This document shows positions 42,639 through 50,947 of a stretch of 64,000 nt of DNA, in pieces (the first letter of the stretch is position 1; every line of letters begins with the position of its first letter). This DNA is from Candidatus Aminicenantota bacterium. GTDB taxonomy: Bacteria; Acidobacteriota; Aminicenantia; Aminicenantales; UBA8522. The notes beneath the pieces were generated by a model, which saw only the letters and a list, made by a program, of their open reading frames with translations, did no database searches and was not told the DNA's origin. The stretch is from assembly GCA_017886205.1 (NCBI GenBank), contig JAFNEO010000021.1, positions 1 through 64,000 on the forward strand. Direction: 5' to 3'. A program made the translations under genes and the position numbers.

Positions 42639-43619
42639 ATGGCGGGCCAAGAAGAAGTGATCTCTCGTGACTTAACCGAAAAGATCATGGTGGCCTGCAA
42701 CCGGATCAGGTCAGATATCCGTAGAACCCCACTCGAATTCTCTCCGGCCTTGAGCAGCCTGACGGGAGCCAGAGTCTATATGAAATGGGAAAGCGAGCAG
42801 CGGACCGGCTCGTTTAAGTTCCGCGGGGCCTTGAACAAGGTCCGCTCTCTGTCGCCGGAGGAAAAAAGGAGGGGGGTTGTCTCGGCCTCCACCGGAAACC
42901 ATGGCCTGGGTGTCAGCCTGGCTGCCGAAATGGAGGGAGTCGGTCTGACTCTCGTCCTCCCTCAGAACGCGGCCGCAACCAAACGAGAACGACTGGAAAA
43001 AGGACGGGCCGAAATCATCATCCACGGAGAGAGTTGCGAGAAGGCCGAGGTCTGGGCTCGTCAGCTGGCCGGGGAGACGGGGAGGACTTTCATCTCTCCC
43101 TATAATGACGAGGGAATCATCGCCGGTCAGGGCACGATTGGCCTGGAGATCCTGGAGGACCTTCCGGGCGTCGAAGCGGCACTCGTTCCGGTGGGCGGCG
43201 GAGGCCTGATCGCCGGGATCGCCGGTTGCTTCAAGGGGGCTGGCCGGGCGGTCGAAGTGTACGGCGTCGAGCCTTCCCACTCGGCTGTTATGGCCGCTTC
43301 TCTCGCCGCCGGAGACATCGTCGAGATCACCGAAGAGGAGACGATCGCCGACGCCGTGGCCGGGGGTCTTGAGCCCGGCTGCATCACCTTCTCGCTGTGC
43401 CGCGAGCTTCTCGACGGCATCATCCTCGTTGAAGAGTCGCTGATCAAAAGGGCCATGTCGCTTCTGCTGGAGCACCATCACAAGATGGTGGAAGGGGCGG
43501 GAGCGCTCTCTCTGGCCGGCCTGATTAAGGACTGGGCCCGGCTGGCCGGAAGGAAAGTGGCGCTCGTGGTGAGCGGCGGCAATATTTCGCCAGAAGTTTT
43601 TGAGAAAGCGGTGCGATGA
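42639..43619 (+). CDS. Threonine/serine dehydratase-like PLP enzyme
   Basis: 326 residues, a fold-type II PLP enzyme. The PLP lysine is in TGSFKFRGALNKV, the Asn loop in ASTGNHGLG and the phosphate loop in VPVGGGGLIAG. There is no C-terminal ACT or regulatory domain, so it resembles catabolic threonine dehydratase or serine racemase more than full-length IlvA. The much longer open frame upstream is opposite-strand DUF72; the ATG at 42639 starts the conserved part. Its stop overlaps the next gene by four bases. Confidence 0.85.
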   Translation: MAGQEEVISRDLTEKIMVACNRIRSDIRRTPLEFSPALSSLTGARVYMKWESEQRTGSFKFRGALNKVRSLSPEEKRRGVVSASTGNHGLGVSLAAEMEGVGLTLVLPQNAAATKRERLEKGRAEIIIHGESCEKAEVWARQLAGETGRTFISPYNDEGIIAGQGTIGLEILEDLPGVEAALVPVGGGGLIAGIAGCFKGAGRAVEVYGVEPSHSAVMAASLAAGDIVEITEEETIADAVAGGLEPGCITFSLCRELLDGIILVEESLIKRAMSLLLEHHHKMVEGAGALSLAGLIKDWARLAGRKVALVVSGGNISPEVFEKAVR

Positions 43620-44629
43620 GAAGACCCGTCATCGTCGGCTTCGTTTTTCTGTTCATCCTGGCCTGGATTTCCGGCAGCTGCAGGAAGCCGGCCGAAAAGC
43701 TCTTCACCTTGGGCATTTTCCAGATCACCGACGCCCCGACTCTGAACGAAGCCCGGAAAGGATTCATTCAGGCCCTGATGGACAACGGCCTGAGGGACGG
43801 AGTCAACGTCCGGCTTGTGCTCCGGAACGCCATGGGCGATGTCACCGAAGCTCGGCGCATTGCCCAGGAGTTTGTCGACCAGAGGGCGGACATGATCATC
43901 GCCCTGTCCACGCAGTGCCTCCAGGCGGCCATGATGGCCGCTCCGAGGGTTCCGGTCATCTTTACCTCGGTAGCTAACCCGCATCTTCTCGGCGTGGGAA
44001 GGTCCGCCGAAAACCACGGCCGCAACATTACCGGAGTCGCTTCCACCGCTCCGATTCAACAGACGCTTACTCTTATCCGCGAAGTGCTTCCCGGCGCCGG
44101 AAGGATCGGGACCATCTGGACGCCGGCCGAGCTCAACTCCGAGTACTATCTCCAGCGGCTGCGGGAAGAAGCGGGGGAGTTGGGGTTCGAGGTGGTCGCC
44201 GTGCCCGTGGCCAATGTCAACGAAGTCCTATTGTCCGGGCAGATTCTGCTCAATAAAAAAGTCGATCTCTTTTTCCCGATCTCCGACAATACGATCAACG
44301 CCTCCTTTGAGTCACTGGGCCGACTGGCCAGGGAAAACGCGGTCCCTCTCTTTGGAGGATTCCCACTTTTTACGCGTCTGGGAGCCTGCGCCGCGATGGG
44401 CTGGGACTTTTTCGAAATGGGCTACAAGACTGGTGAGATCGCCACCCGGGTCAAGAACGGAGAGGATCCCGGCCGCATTCCCATCCAATCAATGAGCCGC
44501 GTCCGGCTCCATCTTAACCTGGCGGCGGCCAAGCTGCAGGGCGTGGAGTTTTCCCCCCAGGTCATCGGGCGGGCCGATGACATCATCGAGCAGGAGGGGG
44601 CTCCTGAACAAGGGGAGAACCGAAAGTAA
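43616..44629 (+). CDS. ABC-transporter substrate-binding protein (TrpX/DUF534 type)
   Basis: 337 residues, signal peptide with a Cys at its end (FILAWISGSCRK), probably lipid-anchored. The body matches the ABC_sub_bind family: LGIFQITDAPTLNEARKGF, ADMIIALSTQCLQAA, VPVIFTSVANP, and IGTIWTPAELNSEYYLQRL. Known ligands of the family are aromatic amino acids and similar compounds. No permease or ATPase gene is adjacent. The ATG overlaps the stop of the dehydratase-like gene, so they are co-translated. Confidence 0.83.
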   Translation: MRRPVIVGFVFLFILAWISGSCRKPAEKLFTLGIFQITDAPTLNEARKGFIQALMDNGLRDGVNVRLVLRNAMGDVTEARRIAQEFVDQRADMIIALSTQCLQAAMMAAPRVPVIFTSVANPHLLGVGRSAENHGRNITGVASTAPIQQTLTLIREVLPGAGRIGTIWTPAELNSEYYLQRLREEAGELGFEVVAVPVANVNEVLLSGQILLNKKVDLFFPISDNTINASFESLGRLARENAVPLFGGFPLFTRLGACAAMGWDFFEMGYKTGEIATRVKNGEDPGRIPIQSMSRVRLHLNLAAAKLQGVEFSPQVIGRADDIIEQEGAPEQGENRK

Positions 44630-44643
44630 GAACAGTCGGGAGG

Positions 44644-45414
44644 CTAAAACAAGAAAAACACTTCCCGTCCCTTCCCTAAGCGCACCGCTTTCCCGAGTGC
44701 CGCCTGGGTGAATTCGGAGGCAAGGGCGCAGGCTTCCACCAACGAGCTCCCCATGACGAGATAGCTGAGCAGGCTCGAAGAAAAGAAGCAGCCGGTGCCG
44801 TGGACATCCCCGGGCACCTTTTTGTGGGGGAAAAGATGGAACTTCAGGCCGTCATAGAGGACGTCCACTACCTCTCGGGCAAGGTGTCCGCCTTTGACCA
44901 AGCAGGGCGCGGCGATGCGGTCGACGATCCGGCGGGCGGCCTCTTTCATGGCCTCCGGTTCTCTCAAGCGGAGGCCGGAGATCAAAGAGGCTTCCTGAAG
45001 GTTCGGCGTCAGCAGGGCGATCTTCCCTTTGATCCGGGCGAGATAGGACGAAACGGCGTCCTTTTCCAGCAGCCACCGGCCCGAGCTCGACTGGAAAACG
45101 GGGTCGACAACGATCGGTATTTCCTGGTGCTGAGCCAGGATGCGGCTCAGTGCCGGGATATTCCCGCGGCAGCCCAGCATGCCCACTTTGATTCCGGATG
45201 GAGATACGTCCCGGACGAGCGTTTCATACTGCCTGAGCAGAAACCGGCGGCCGAGGCAGCGGACGTCCGTGACCCGGCGACTGTTCTGGGCGGTGACAGC
45301 AGTTAAAATTCCGGTGCCGAGGAAACCGAAGCGGCGGAAGACCGCGACGTCCAAAAGAACCCCGGCTCCGGACGAAGGGTCGAATCCGGCGATCGAGAGC
45401 AGAACCTTCTCCAT
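44644..45414 (-). CDS. thiD: Hydroxymethylpyrimidine/phosphomethylpyrimidine kinase
   Basis: 256 residues of the PfkB-like ThiD family: AGFDPSSGAGVLLDVAVF, TAVTAQNS, VDPVFQSSSG, LLTPNLQEASLI, and the catalytic GTGCFFSSSL, in which the usual Asp of GDGTHGTGC-like motifs lies in PGDVHGTGC. It phosphorylates HMP and HMP-phosphate in thiamine synthesis or salvage. The frame could begin at TTG 45429; I prefer ATG 45414. No other thi gene is present nearby. Confidence 0.85.
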   Translation of the reverse strand: MEKVLLSIAGFDPSSGAGVLLDVAVFRRFGFLGTGILTAVTAQNSRRVTDVRCLGRRFLLRQYETLVRDVSPSGIKVGMLGCRGNIPALSRILAQHQEIPIVVDPVFQSSSGRWLLEKDAVSSYLARIKGKIALLTPNLQEASLISGLRLREPEAMKEAARRIVDRIAAPCLVKGGHLAREVVDVLYDGLKFHLFPHKKVPGDVHGTGCFFSSSLLSYLVMGSSLVEACALASEFTQAALGKAVRLGKGREVFFLF

Positions 45415-45505
45415 GGCGAAATCTGTCAATGATACCGATTCTATCCTGGTACCGAAAAAGGTCTTTACGGGTTGGCGGGGCTATGTTAGCATATCGCCAC
45501 GTCCG

Positions 45506-45784
45506 ATGAAAGCCAGGGCTCGTGTCTTTGTTTCCGGCCGCGTACAGGGAGTTTTCTTCCGCGACCACACCCGGCGTTGGGCGGCCTCTCTGGGTCTCAC
45601 GGGCTGGGTTAGGAACCTTTTGGACAGCCGGGTTGAGGTCTTGGCCGAAGGTGAAAAGGAACGCCTGGAAGAGCTGATCGCCCGTCTGAAACAGGGTCCG
45701 CCCATGGCTGAGATCGAGAATGTTGAGGTGACCTGGGAGGATTTCCGGGGCGAGTTCGGGGATTTCCGGATCGCCTGGTCCTAG
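45506..45784 (+). CDS. Acylphosphatase
   Basis: 92 residues with the family signature VSGRVQGVFFRDHTRRWA (catalytic Arg) and LTGWVRNLLDSRVEVLAEG (catalytic Asn in WVRN). It hydrolyses acyl phosphates such as acetyl phosphate or 1,3-bisphosphoglycerate. The ATG at 45506 begins just before the conserved part. Its stop shares CTAG (45781-45784) with the convergent gene. Confidence 0.92.
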   Translation: MKARARVFVSGRVQGVFFRDHTRRWAASLGLTGWVRNLLDSRVEVLAEGEKERLEELIARLKQGPPMAEIENVEVTWEDFRGEFGDFRIAWS

Positions 45785-46050
45785 GTTCGGGTTTTCCTCT
45801 GCTTCAAGAACTTCTGCCGGCATTCCTGGGAACAGAAGTAATAGTCCTTCCCTTCCGCCTTTTCCAGGATCGCCTCTTCCCTGGGAAGATAGGTATTGCA
45901 GGTTTCATCCTTGACCATGACGCCCGAGGGCTCCGGGCGGTTTGTGTTGCGCCGGGCGGGACGGCGCGGCGACAAGAAAAGCCGGAGAAAGAGGTAGATG
46001 ACATAGGCGACGACGAGATAGAAAATAAGTCGGAAAAGACCGGGGATCAC
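45781..46050 (-). CDS. Small membrane protein with YHS/TRASH-like cysteine motif (PP0621-like)
   Basis: 89 residues: one membrane segment (LFRLIFYLVVAYVIYLFLRL) and a C-terminal MVKDETCNTYLPREEAI ... YYFCSQECRQKFL with three cysteines, as in the PP0621 family and metal-binding YHS domains. It may bind a metal at the cytoplasmic face. The two stop codons with acylphosphatase overlap. Confidence 0.72.
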   Translation of the reverse strand: MIPGLFRLIFYLVVAYVIYLFLRLFLSPRRPARRNTNRPEPSGVMVKDETCNTYLPREEAILEKAEGKDYYFCSQECRQKFLKQRKTRT

Positions 46051-46103
46051 CTTTCGAATGTAGCCGAATCAGAGGTTGCTGTCAACGTGCCGGGACCCAC
46101 TCC

Positions 46104-46132
46104 TTGCGTGCCGGACGGGACAGCGCTACAAT
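46104..46132 (+). promoter_or_regulatory. Promoter of the VWA-protein gene
   Basis: TTGCGT at 46104-46109 and TACAAT at 46127-46132 are 17 bp apart. The start codon follows 20 bp later with AGGG as a ribosome site. Confidence 0.6.
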
Positions 46133-46152
46133 AGAGGCATAGCCCAGGGAAA

Positions 46153-47826
46153 ATGAAAACGTTTCTCTCTTCGGCAGCCGCCCTCTTGTTCATTCTGCAA
46201 GTGTCCACATCTCCCGGGGTACCTGTGCCTCCAGGCCAGGAACAGCAGGTCAAGGACGAACTCCGCTACGAAGTCGCCGTCACCCTGAAGCTCGTCCAGG
46301 TCTTTGTCGTTGACAAGAAGGGAAATCCTGTCCTGGACCTCCGGAAAGAGGATTTCCTCATCCATGACAACGGAAGGATCCAGACGATCAGCGAGTTCGA
46401 ACGGCACGCTTTGAAGCTCCCCTCTCTGGAACCCGAGTCCCCGCCGCTGAGCCTCGAGGCCACTCCTCTCCAGCCCCCTCGAGACCTGATGCCGCGCAAG
46501 TTCATTTTTCTTTTTGATTTCGCCTACAACAACCCCAAAGGCGTCGTCAAGGCCAAGGAAGCAGCCCTTCATTTTATCGACACGCAGCTCCGGCCTACGG
46601 ATGAGGTCGGTGTCCTCTCCTATTCCGGCATAGGAGGCCTGCAGCTTTGGGAGTATCTGACCTCCGACCACCCGAAGGTGCGGGACGTCGTCGAAGCGTT
46701 CGGTCTGAAGAAGGTCTCGGGCCGGGTGGACAACCTCCAGGAAAAGTATTACGAGGCGGTCACCGGGCAGAACCCGGCCGACGCCGCCGGCTGGGGCAAG
46801 GCCACTCTCCGGGGAAATGAAAGAAGACTCCCCGATATGGGCGCCAAGCCAGACCTCGAGGGAAAACCGGACATGAAACAGTGGGTGTTCGCGGAGAAAG
46901 GGGAGCTGCATGCCCTGATGTTTGCCGACCGCCTCAAGGACCTGGCGCTGGCTCTGCGCTACGTGCCGGGGCAAAAGAGCGTCGTTTTTCTCTCCTCGGG
47001 GGTCCCTTATTCCCTCATTTACGGAATCCAGGCTCCTTACGGCGACGGACGTTTTGGCAGCTTCGGCGAGTCCCTTCTCAAGCAGAGATACGAAGACATG
47101 CTCAAGGAACTGGCCGCTTCGAATTGCATCGTCTACGCGCTGGACACAGAAGAGATCGGAGCGAGCCTCAAAAAAGACCTCAAGACCATGGGCGTCTTCA
47201 CCCTCCAGAAGATCACCAGCGCCACCGGCGGCAAATATTTCGGGAACATCAACCAGTATGAGAAACACATAGAGAAGATCCAGAACCTGACCGGCTGCTA
47301 TTATGTCCTAGGTTATTCCATCGATGAGAAGTGGGACGGCGCCTTCCATCAACTCATAGTCGAGGTGGTCCGGCCCGGATGCGAGGTCCATGCCCAGAAG
47401 GGATATTACAGCCCCAAGCCGTTCCGTGAATACAGCGAACTCGAGAAGATGCTCCATCTCGTCGACCTGGCCTTGAACGAAGACCCCGTCTTCCAGGTCC
47501 CGATCCGCATTCCCGTGGCCACACTGCCCTGTCCTGCTGACAAGAAGGTCAACCTCTGCCTCGCCGCCGAACTCCCTCTTGAAAAGATCCAGGAAGTCCT
47601 TCAGGGCAAATTCGAGATCGTCAGTATCGTTTTCGATGACAGGGGTAACACGGTGGAGCTCAAGCGGGAAGTTAAGACAGCCGCAGAATTCCCAAAAGAG
47701 AACGTCATTCACCAGGCTAATTTTAGGCTCGCTCCGGGGAAGTATGAATGCCGCGTGATCATCCGGAACCTGGAGACGGGTAGGGGAGCGGTCGGGGGGA
47801 CATCGGTCATCATCGATAATGAATGA
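46153..47826 (+). CDS. Secreted VWFA-related protein, acidobacterial type
   Basis: 557 residues with a signal peptide (LSSAAALLFILQVSTSPG). The VWFA-related domain of the acidobacterial class (TIGR03436) begins with KLVQVFVVDKKGNPVLDL, EDFLIHDNGRIQTISEF and continues through FIFLFDFAYNNPKGV, VVFLSSGVPYS and VYALDTEEIG. Those are the marks of this secreted family, whose role is unknown. The C-terminal part is beta-rich. Such genes are common in Acidobacteriota, which supports the taxonomic guess. Confidence 0.86.
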   Translation: MKTFLSSAAALLFILQVSTSPGVPVPPGQEQQVKDELRYEVAVTLKLVQVFVVDKKGNPVLDLRKEDFLIHDNGRIQTISEFERHALKLPSLEPESPPLSLEATPLQPPRDLMPRKFIFLFDFAYNNPKGVVKAKEAALHFIDTQLRPTDEVGVLSYSGIGGLQLWEYLTSDHPKVRDVVEAFGLKKVSGRVDNLQEKYYEAVTGQNPADAAGWGKATLRGNERRLPDMGAKPDLEGKPDMKQWVFAEKGELHALMFADRLKDLALALRYVPGQKSVVFLSSGVPYSLIYGIQAPYGDGRFGSFGESLLKQRYEDMLKELAASNCIVYALDTEEIGASLKKDLKTMGVFTLQKITSATGGKYFGNINQYEKHIEKIQNLTGCYYVLGYSIDEKWDGAFHQLIVEVVRPGCEVHAQKGYYSPKPFREYSELEKMLHLVDLALNEDPVFQVPIRIPVATLPCPADKKVNLCLAAELPLEKIQEVLQGKFEIVSIVFDDRGNTVELKREVKTAAEFPKENVIHQANFRLAPGKYECRVIIRNLETGRGAVGGTSVIIDNE

Positions 47827-47842
47827 GGCGAAAATAACCCTC

Positions 47843-47871
47843 TTGATTCTGGCTCCCCTTAAAAGTAAGAT
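47843..47871 (+). promoter_or_regulatory. Promoter of the acyl-CoA dehydrogenase operon
   Basis: TTGATT at 47843-47848 and TAAGAT at 47866-47871, 17 bp apart, lie in the only gap before three closely packed genes. Confidence 0.6.
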
Positions 47872-47903
47872 GGGAAAAGCGCTCGGACAAGGAGGAGAGG
47901 TCT

Positions 47904-49049
47904 ATGGATTTCATGTTTTCTGATGATCAACTGAGCCTCAAGGAAACGATCCGCAATTTCGCCCAGAAAGAGATCCAGCCGCTCATCAAGGAGTTCGATG
48001 AGAAGGGCACGTGGCCCGATGTCTTGACCAAGAAACTGGCCGACCTGGGGCTCCTGGGCATCATCATCCCACCCGAATACTCCGGCTGCGGATATTCCAA
48101 CATCGACTATGTCCTCATCCTGGAGGAAATATCCAAGGTTGACCCTTCCGTCGGGCTGGTCGTGGCCGCTCACAACTCCCTCTGCTCGAACCACCTCAAC
48201 CTCTTCGGGACGCCGGCCCAGAAGGACAAATACCTGACCCGGCTGGCTTCGGGCCAGACCCTCGGCGCCTGGGCACTGACCGAGTCGGGAGCCGGCTCCG
48301 ATGCTGCCGCCATGAAGTCGCGGGCGGAGAAGAAGGGCGATCACTGGCTGCTCAACGGGACCAAGCTCTTCATCACCAACGGCTCTCTCGCCGAAATCTG
48401 TGTCGTCATGGCGGTTACCGACCCGGCCAAAGGCAGGAACGGCATGTCGGCCTTCATCCTGGAAAAAGGCATGCCGGGATTCCGGCCGGGAAAGAAGGAG
48501 GACAAGCTGGGGATTCGGGCGTCCGATACCTCTGAGCTCATCTTCGAAGACGTCCAGGTCCCGGCCGAGAACCTGCTTGGCAAGGAGAATGACGGCTACC
48601 GCGGGGCCATGGCCATCCTCGACGGCGGCCGGGTGAGCATCGCCGGCTTTTCTTTGGGGGTTGCGGCCGGCGCGCTGGAAGCCGCCCTGAAATACGCCAA
48701 GGAACGGGTCCAATTCAACCAGCCGATCGCCAATTTCCAGGCCATCCAATGGATGCTGGCCGACGGTTTTACCGAGCTCGATGCGGCGCGCCTGCTGACC
48801 TACCGTGCCGCCTTCCTTGAAGACCAGGGCAAAAAGATTCCCAAGGAATCGGCCATGGCCAAACTTTTTGCTTCGGAGCTCGCTGTCCGGGCGTCCTCGA
48901 ACGCCGTCCAAATCCTCGCCGGGTATGGCTTCACCAAGGACTACCCCGTCGAAAAATTCTACCGGGATTCCAAGCTGGGAACGATCGGCGAGGGGACCTC
49001 CGAAATCCAGCGCTGGATCATCGCCCAGAAGGTCCTGTCGGAGTACTGA
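47904..49049 (+). CDS. Acyl-CoA dehydrogenase
   Basis: 381 residues with all three domains of the family: helical N-terminal (FAQKEIQPLIKEFDEKG), the FAD-binding ALTESGAGSDAAAM and FITNGSLAEICVVMAV, and the C-terminal AGYGFTKDYPVEKFYRDSKLGTIGEGTSEIQ block, in which the Glu of IGEGTSE is the catalytic base typical of short-chain and butyryl-type enzymes. It oxidises an acyl-CoA in the cytosol. Ribosome site GGAGGAGAGG. It is followed by meaB and the methylmalonyl-CoA epimerase, so branched or odd-chain acyl-CoA use is likely. Confidence 0.93.
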   Translation: MDFMFSDDQLSLKETIRNFAQKEIQPLIKEFDEKGTWPDVLTKKLADLGLLGIIIPPEYSGCGYSNIDYVLILEEISKVDPSVGLVVAAHNSLCSNHLNLFGTPAQKDKYLTRLASGQTLGAWALTESGAGSDAAAMKSRAEKKGDHWLLNGTKLFITNGSLAEICVVMAVTDPAKGRNGMSAFILEKGMPGFRPGKKEDKLGIRASDTSELIFEDVQVPAENLLGKENDGYRGAMAILDGGRVSIAGFSLGVAAGALEAALKYAKERVQFNQPIANFQAIQWMLADGFTELDAARLLTYRAAFLEDQGKKIPKESAMAKLFASELAVRASSNAVQILAGYGFTKDYPVEKFYRDSKLGTIGEGTSEIQRWIIAQKVLSEY

Positions 49050-49054
49050 GGGAC

Positions 49055-49984
49055 TTGATCAAAGAGATAAGGCGAGGGAACGCCCGGGCCATCGCCAAGG
49101 CCATCTCGCTCGTCGAGAATAATTCGGCCGCCGCCCAGCGGCTGATGCGCCAGGTCTTCACCTTTCGAAAAGACGCCGTTGTGCTGGGAATAACGGGAGC
49201 GCCGGGAACGGGGAAGAGCACACTGGTCGATCAGCTCATCGGCCGGCTTCGCGCGGCAGGGCGCAAAATCGGGATCGTGGCCGTCGACCCGTCATCTCCG
49301 TTCAGCGGCGGGGCCATCCTCGGGGACCGGATCCGGATGATGCGACACAGCGTCGACGCCGATGTCTTCATCCGCAGCATGGCCACCCGCGGCCATCTCG
49401 GCGGCCTGGCCAAGGCTACCGGCGAGGCCATCGCCATTCTCGAAGCGGCCGGCAAGGACTATATCCTCGTCGAGACGGTCGGAGTGGGCCAGGACGAAGT
49501 GGAAGTCGTCAAACTGGCCGACCTCGTCCTCGTTGTCCTCACTCCCGACGCAGGCGACGAGATCCAGGCCTTCAAGGCCGGGATCATGGAGATTGCCGAT
49601 ATCTTCGTCATCAACAAGGCCGATCATCCCGGCGCCGAGAAGATGGAGCGCCAGCTCCGGGCCATGCTGGACCTGGGGCTCCCGGACAAAGACAAGCCGC
49701 CTGTGATCAAGGCCGTAGCCACTAAAGGACAGGGGGTGGACGGGATGTTATCCGAGGTCGACCGCCTGATGGGGAAGCGAGACCTGCGCGTGCAGGAGGT
49801 CCGGAGGAAACGGCTTATCGCCTGGATGCTGCGGGACGTGATCCGGGAAAAGATCGACCAGCTCATCAGCCGGGACATCCCGGATTCCGTTTTTGAAGAG
49901 TACGTGGACCAGATCTACCACCGCCGGACCGATCCCTATACCGTAGCCGACAGACTCATCGCCTGCCTGAAGGAGAAGGGATGA
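49055..49984 (+). CDS. meaB: Methylmalonyl-CoA mutase-associated GTPase
   Basis: 309 residues, MeaB/ArgK type G3E GTPase. P-loop GAPGTGKSTLVDQL, switch region VAVDPSSPFSGGAILGDRIRM, FIRSMATRGHLGGLA and ETVGVGQDEVEV are diagnostic. It guards and reloads cobalamin on methylmalonyl-CoA mutase. The start is TTG 49055, only five bases after the dehydrogenase stop. The mutase subunits are not in this window. The next gene overlaps it by four bases. Confidence 0.93.
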   Translation: MIKEIRRGNARAIAKAISLVENNSAAAQRLMRQVFTFRKDAVVLGITGAPGTGKSTLVDQLIGRLRAAGRKIGIVAVDPSSPFSGGAILGDRIRMMRHSVDADVFIRSMATRGHLGGLAKATGEAIAILEAAGKDYILVETVGVGQDEVEVVKLADLVLVVLTPDAGDEIQAFKAGIMEIADIFVINKADHPGAEKMERQLRAMLDLGLPDKDKPPVIKAVATKGQGVDGMLSEVDRLMGKRDLRVQEVRRKRLIAWMLRDVIREKIDQLISRDIPDSVFEEYVDQIYHRRTDPYTVADRLIACLKEKG

Positions 49985-50409
49985 AGGTCAAGGGAGTCCA
50001 CCATATCGGGATCGCCGTCCGCGACCTGGAAGAGAGCCTGAAAAGATGGTCGGCCCTGTTCGCCGCCGAGCCGGGCCCGATCGAGGAGATCCCGGAAAGG
50101 GGGGTGCGTCTTGCCCATCTCCGCTTCGCCGAAGGCCCCGAGATCGAGCTGGTTGCGCCGCTCGGCGCTGCCTCTCCGGTCGCCAAGTTCCTGGAATCTC
50201 GAGGCGAGGGCATCCAACATTTCACTCTCGAGGTGGACGATATCGAAACGGCGATGGACGAACTCAGCCGGGCCGGCCTTGGATTTGTGTCAGACACACC
50301 TCAGACTGGGGCGGGGGGAGTCCTCGTTGCCTTTGTTCATCCGCGAAGCCTGAACGGGGCCCTTGTGGAAATCAGGCAGGGTCGAAAGTCCGGCGCCAAG
50401 AAGAGCTAG
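49981..50409 (+). CDS. mce: Methylmalonyl-CoA epimerase
   Basis: 142 residues of the vicinal-oxygen-chelate fold: VKGVHHIGIAVRDLEESL with the metal His, LGAASPVAKFLESRGEGIQH, and a C-terminal FVHPRSLNGALVEIRQ. It interconverts the 2R and 2S forms of methylmalonyl-CoA. Its ATGA overlap with meaB, and the dehydrogenase before that, supports a propionyl/methylmalonyl route. The stop shares CTAG with the convergent flavodoxin gene. Confidence 0.93.
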   Translation: MKVKGVHHIGIAVRDLEESLKRWSALFAAEPGPIEEIPERGVRLAHLRFAEGPEIELVAPLGAASPVAKFLESRGEGIQHFTLEVDDIETAMDELSRAGLGFVSDTPQTGAGGVLVAFVHPRSLNGALVEIRQGRKSGAKKS

Positions 50410-50909
50410 CCCCGCTGACGGCTGATCGTCAGCGCCCAGCGGGCGAAAGCCCTGGCCTCTTCGAGATCGTGTTCGTTGGGGTGAGTGCTGGCCGAGGCCG
50501 CCATGTCCACCCAGGCCTCGTGCTCCGGAGAGCGGCTCAAGACTTCAAGTGCCTGCGCCGAAACTTTGCCCCGGCAGGAAAACGTGGAGATCAGCTTCGC
50601 CTGGGAGGAGACCACGACGGCATGCTCGATCGCTTCCCTGGAAAGGCGGCTGCCGGTCAGCGAGCCGTGGGTCGAAAAGAGGGCAATCTTCTTGCCCTTG
50701 GGGATACTCTGGAGGAACTTCTCTGCCTTATACGGAACGCTATGCGATTGAACGGGGAAGCCGGCGAAGATCAGGTCGTATTCGGCCAGGCTCTGGACGT
50801 CGGCCATAGGCTTGATGGTCTTGCGCTGGGGCAGCGCCTCGAAGATGGCTTCGGCGATCTTTTTGGTGTTCCCGGTAAGGCTGTAATAGGCGACCAAGAT
50901 GTTGGACAT
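50406..50909 (-). CDS. Flavodoxin-family protein
   Basis: 167 residues. The FMN phosphate loop is YYSLTGNTKKIAEAI; FAGFPVQSHSVPYKAEKF and ALFSTHGSLTGSR continue the flavodoxin-like fold. It probably transfers electrons or acts as a small NAD(P)H-linked reductase. Single gene, convergent with mce. Confidence 0.85.
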   Translation of the reverse strand: MSNILVAYYSLTGNTKKIAEAIFEALPQRKTIKPMADVQSLAEYDLIFAGFPVQSHSVPYKAEKFLQSIPKGKKIALFSTHGSLTGSRLSREAIEHAVVVSSQAKLISTFSCRGKVSAQALEVLSRSPEHEAWVDMAASASTHPNEHDLEEARAFARWALTISRQRG

Positions 50910-50947
50910 GGCGCTATTCTTCCATAGTCAGCGGGAAAATTCTAGCC

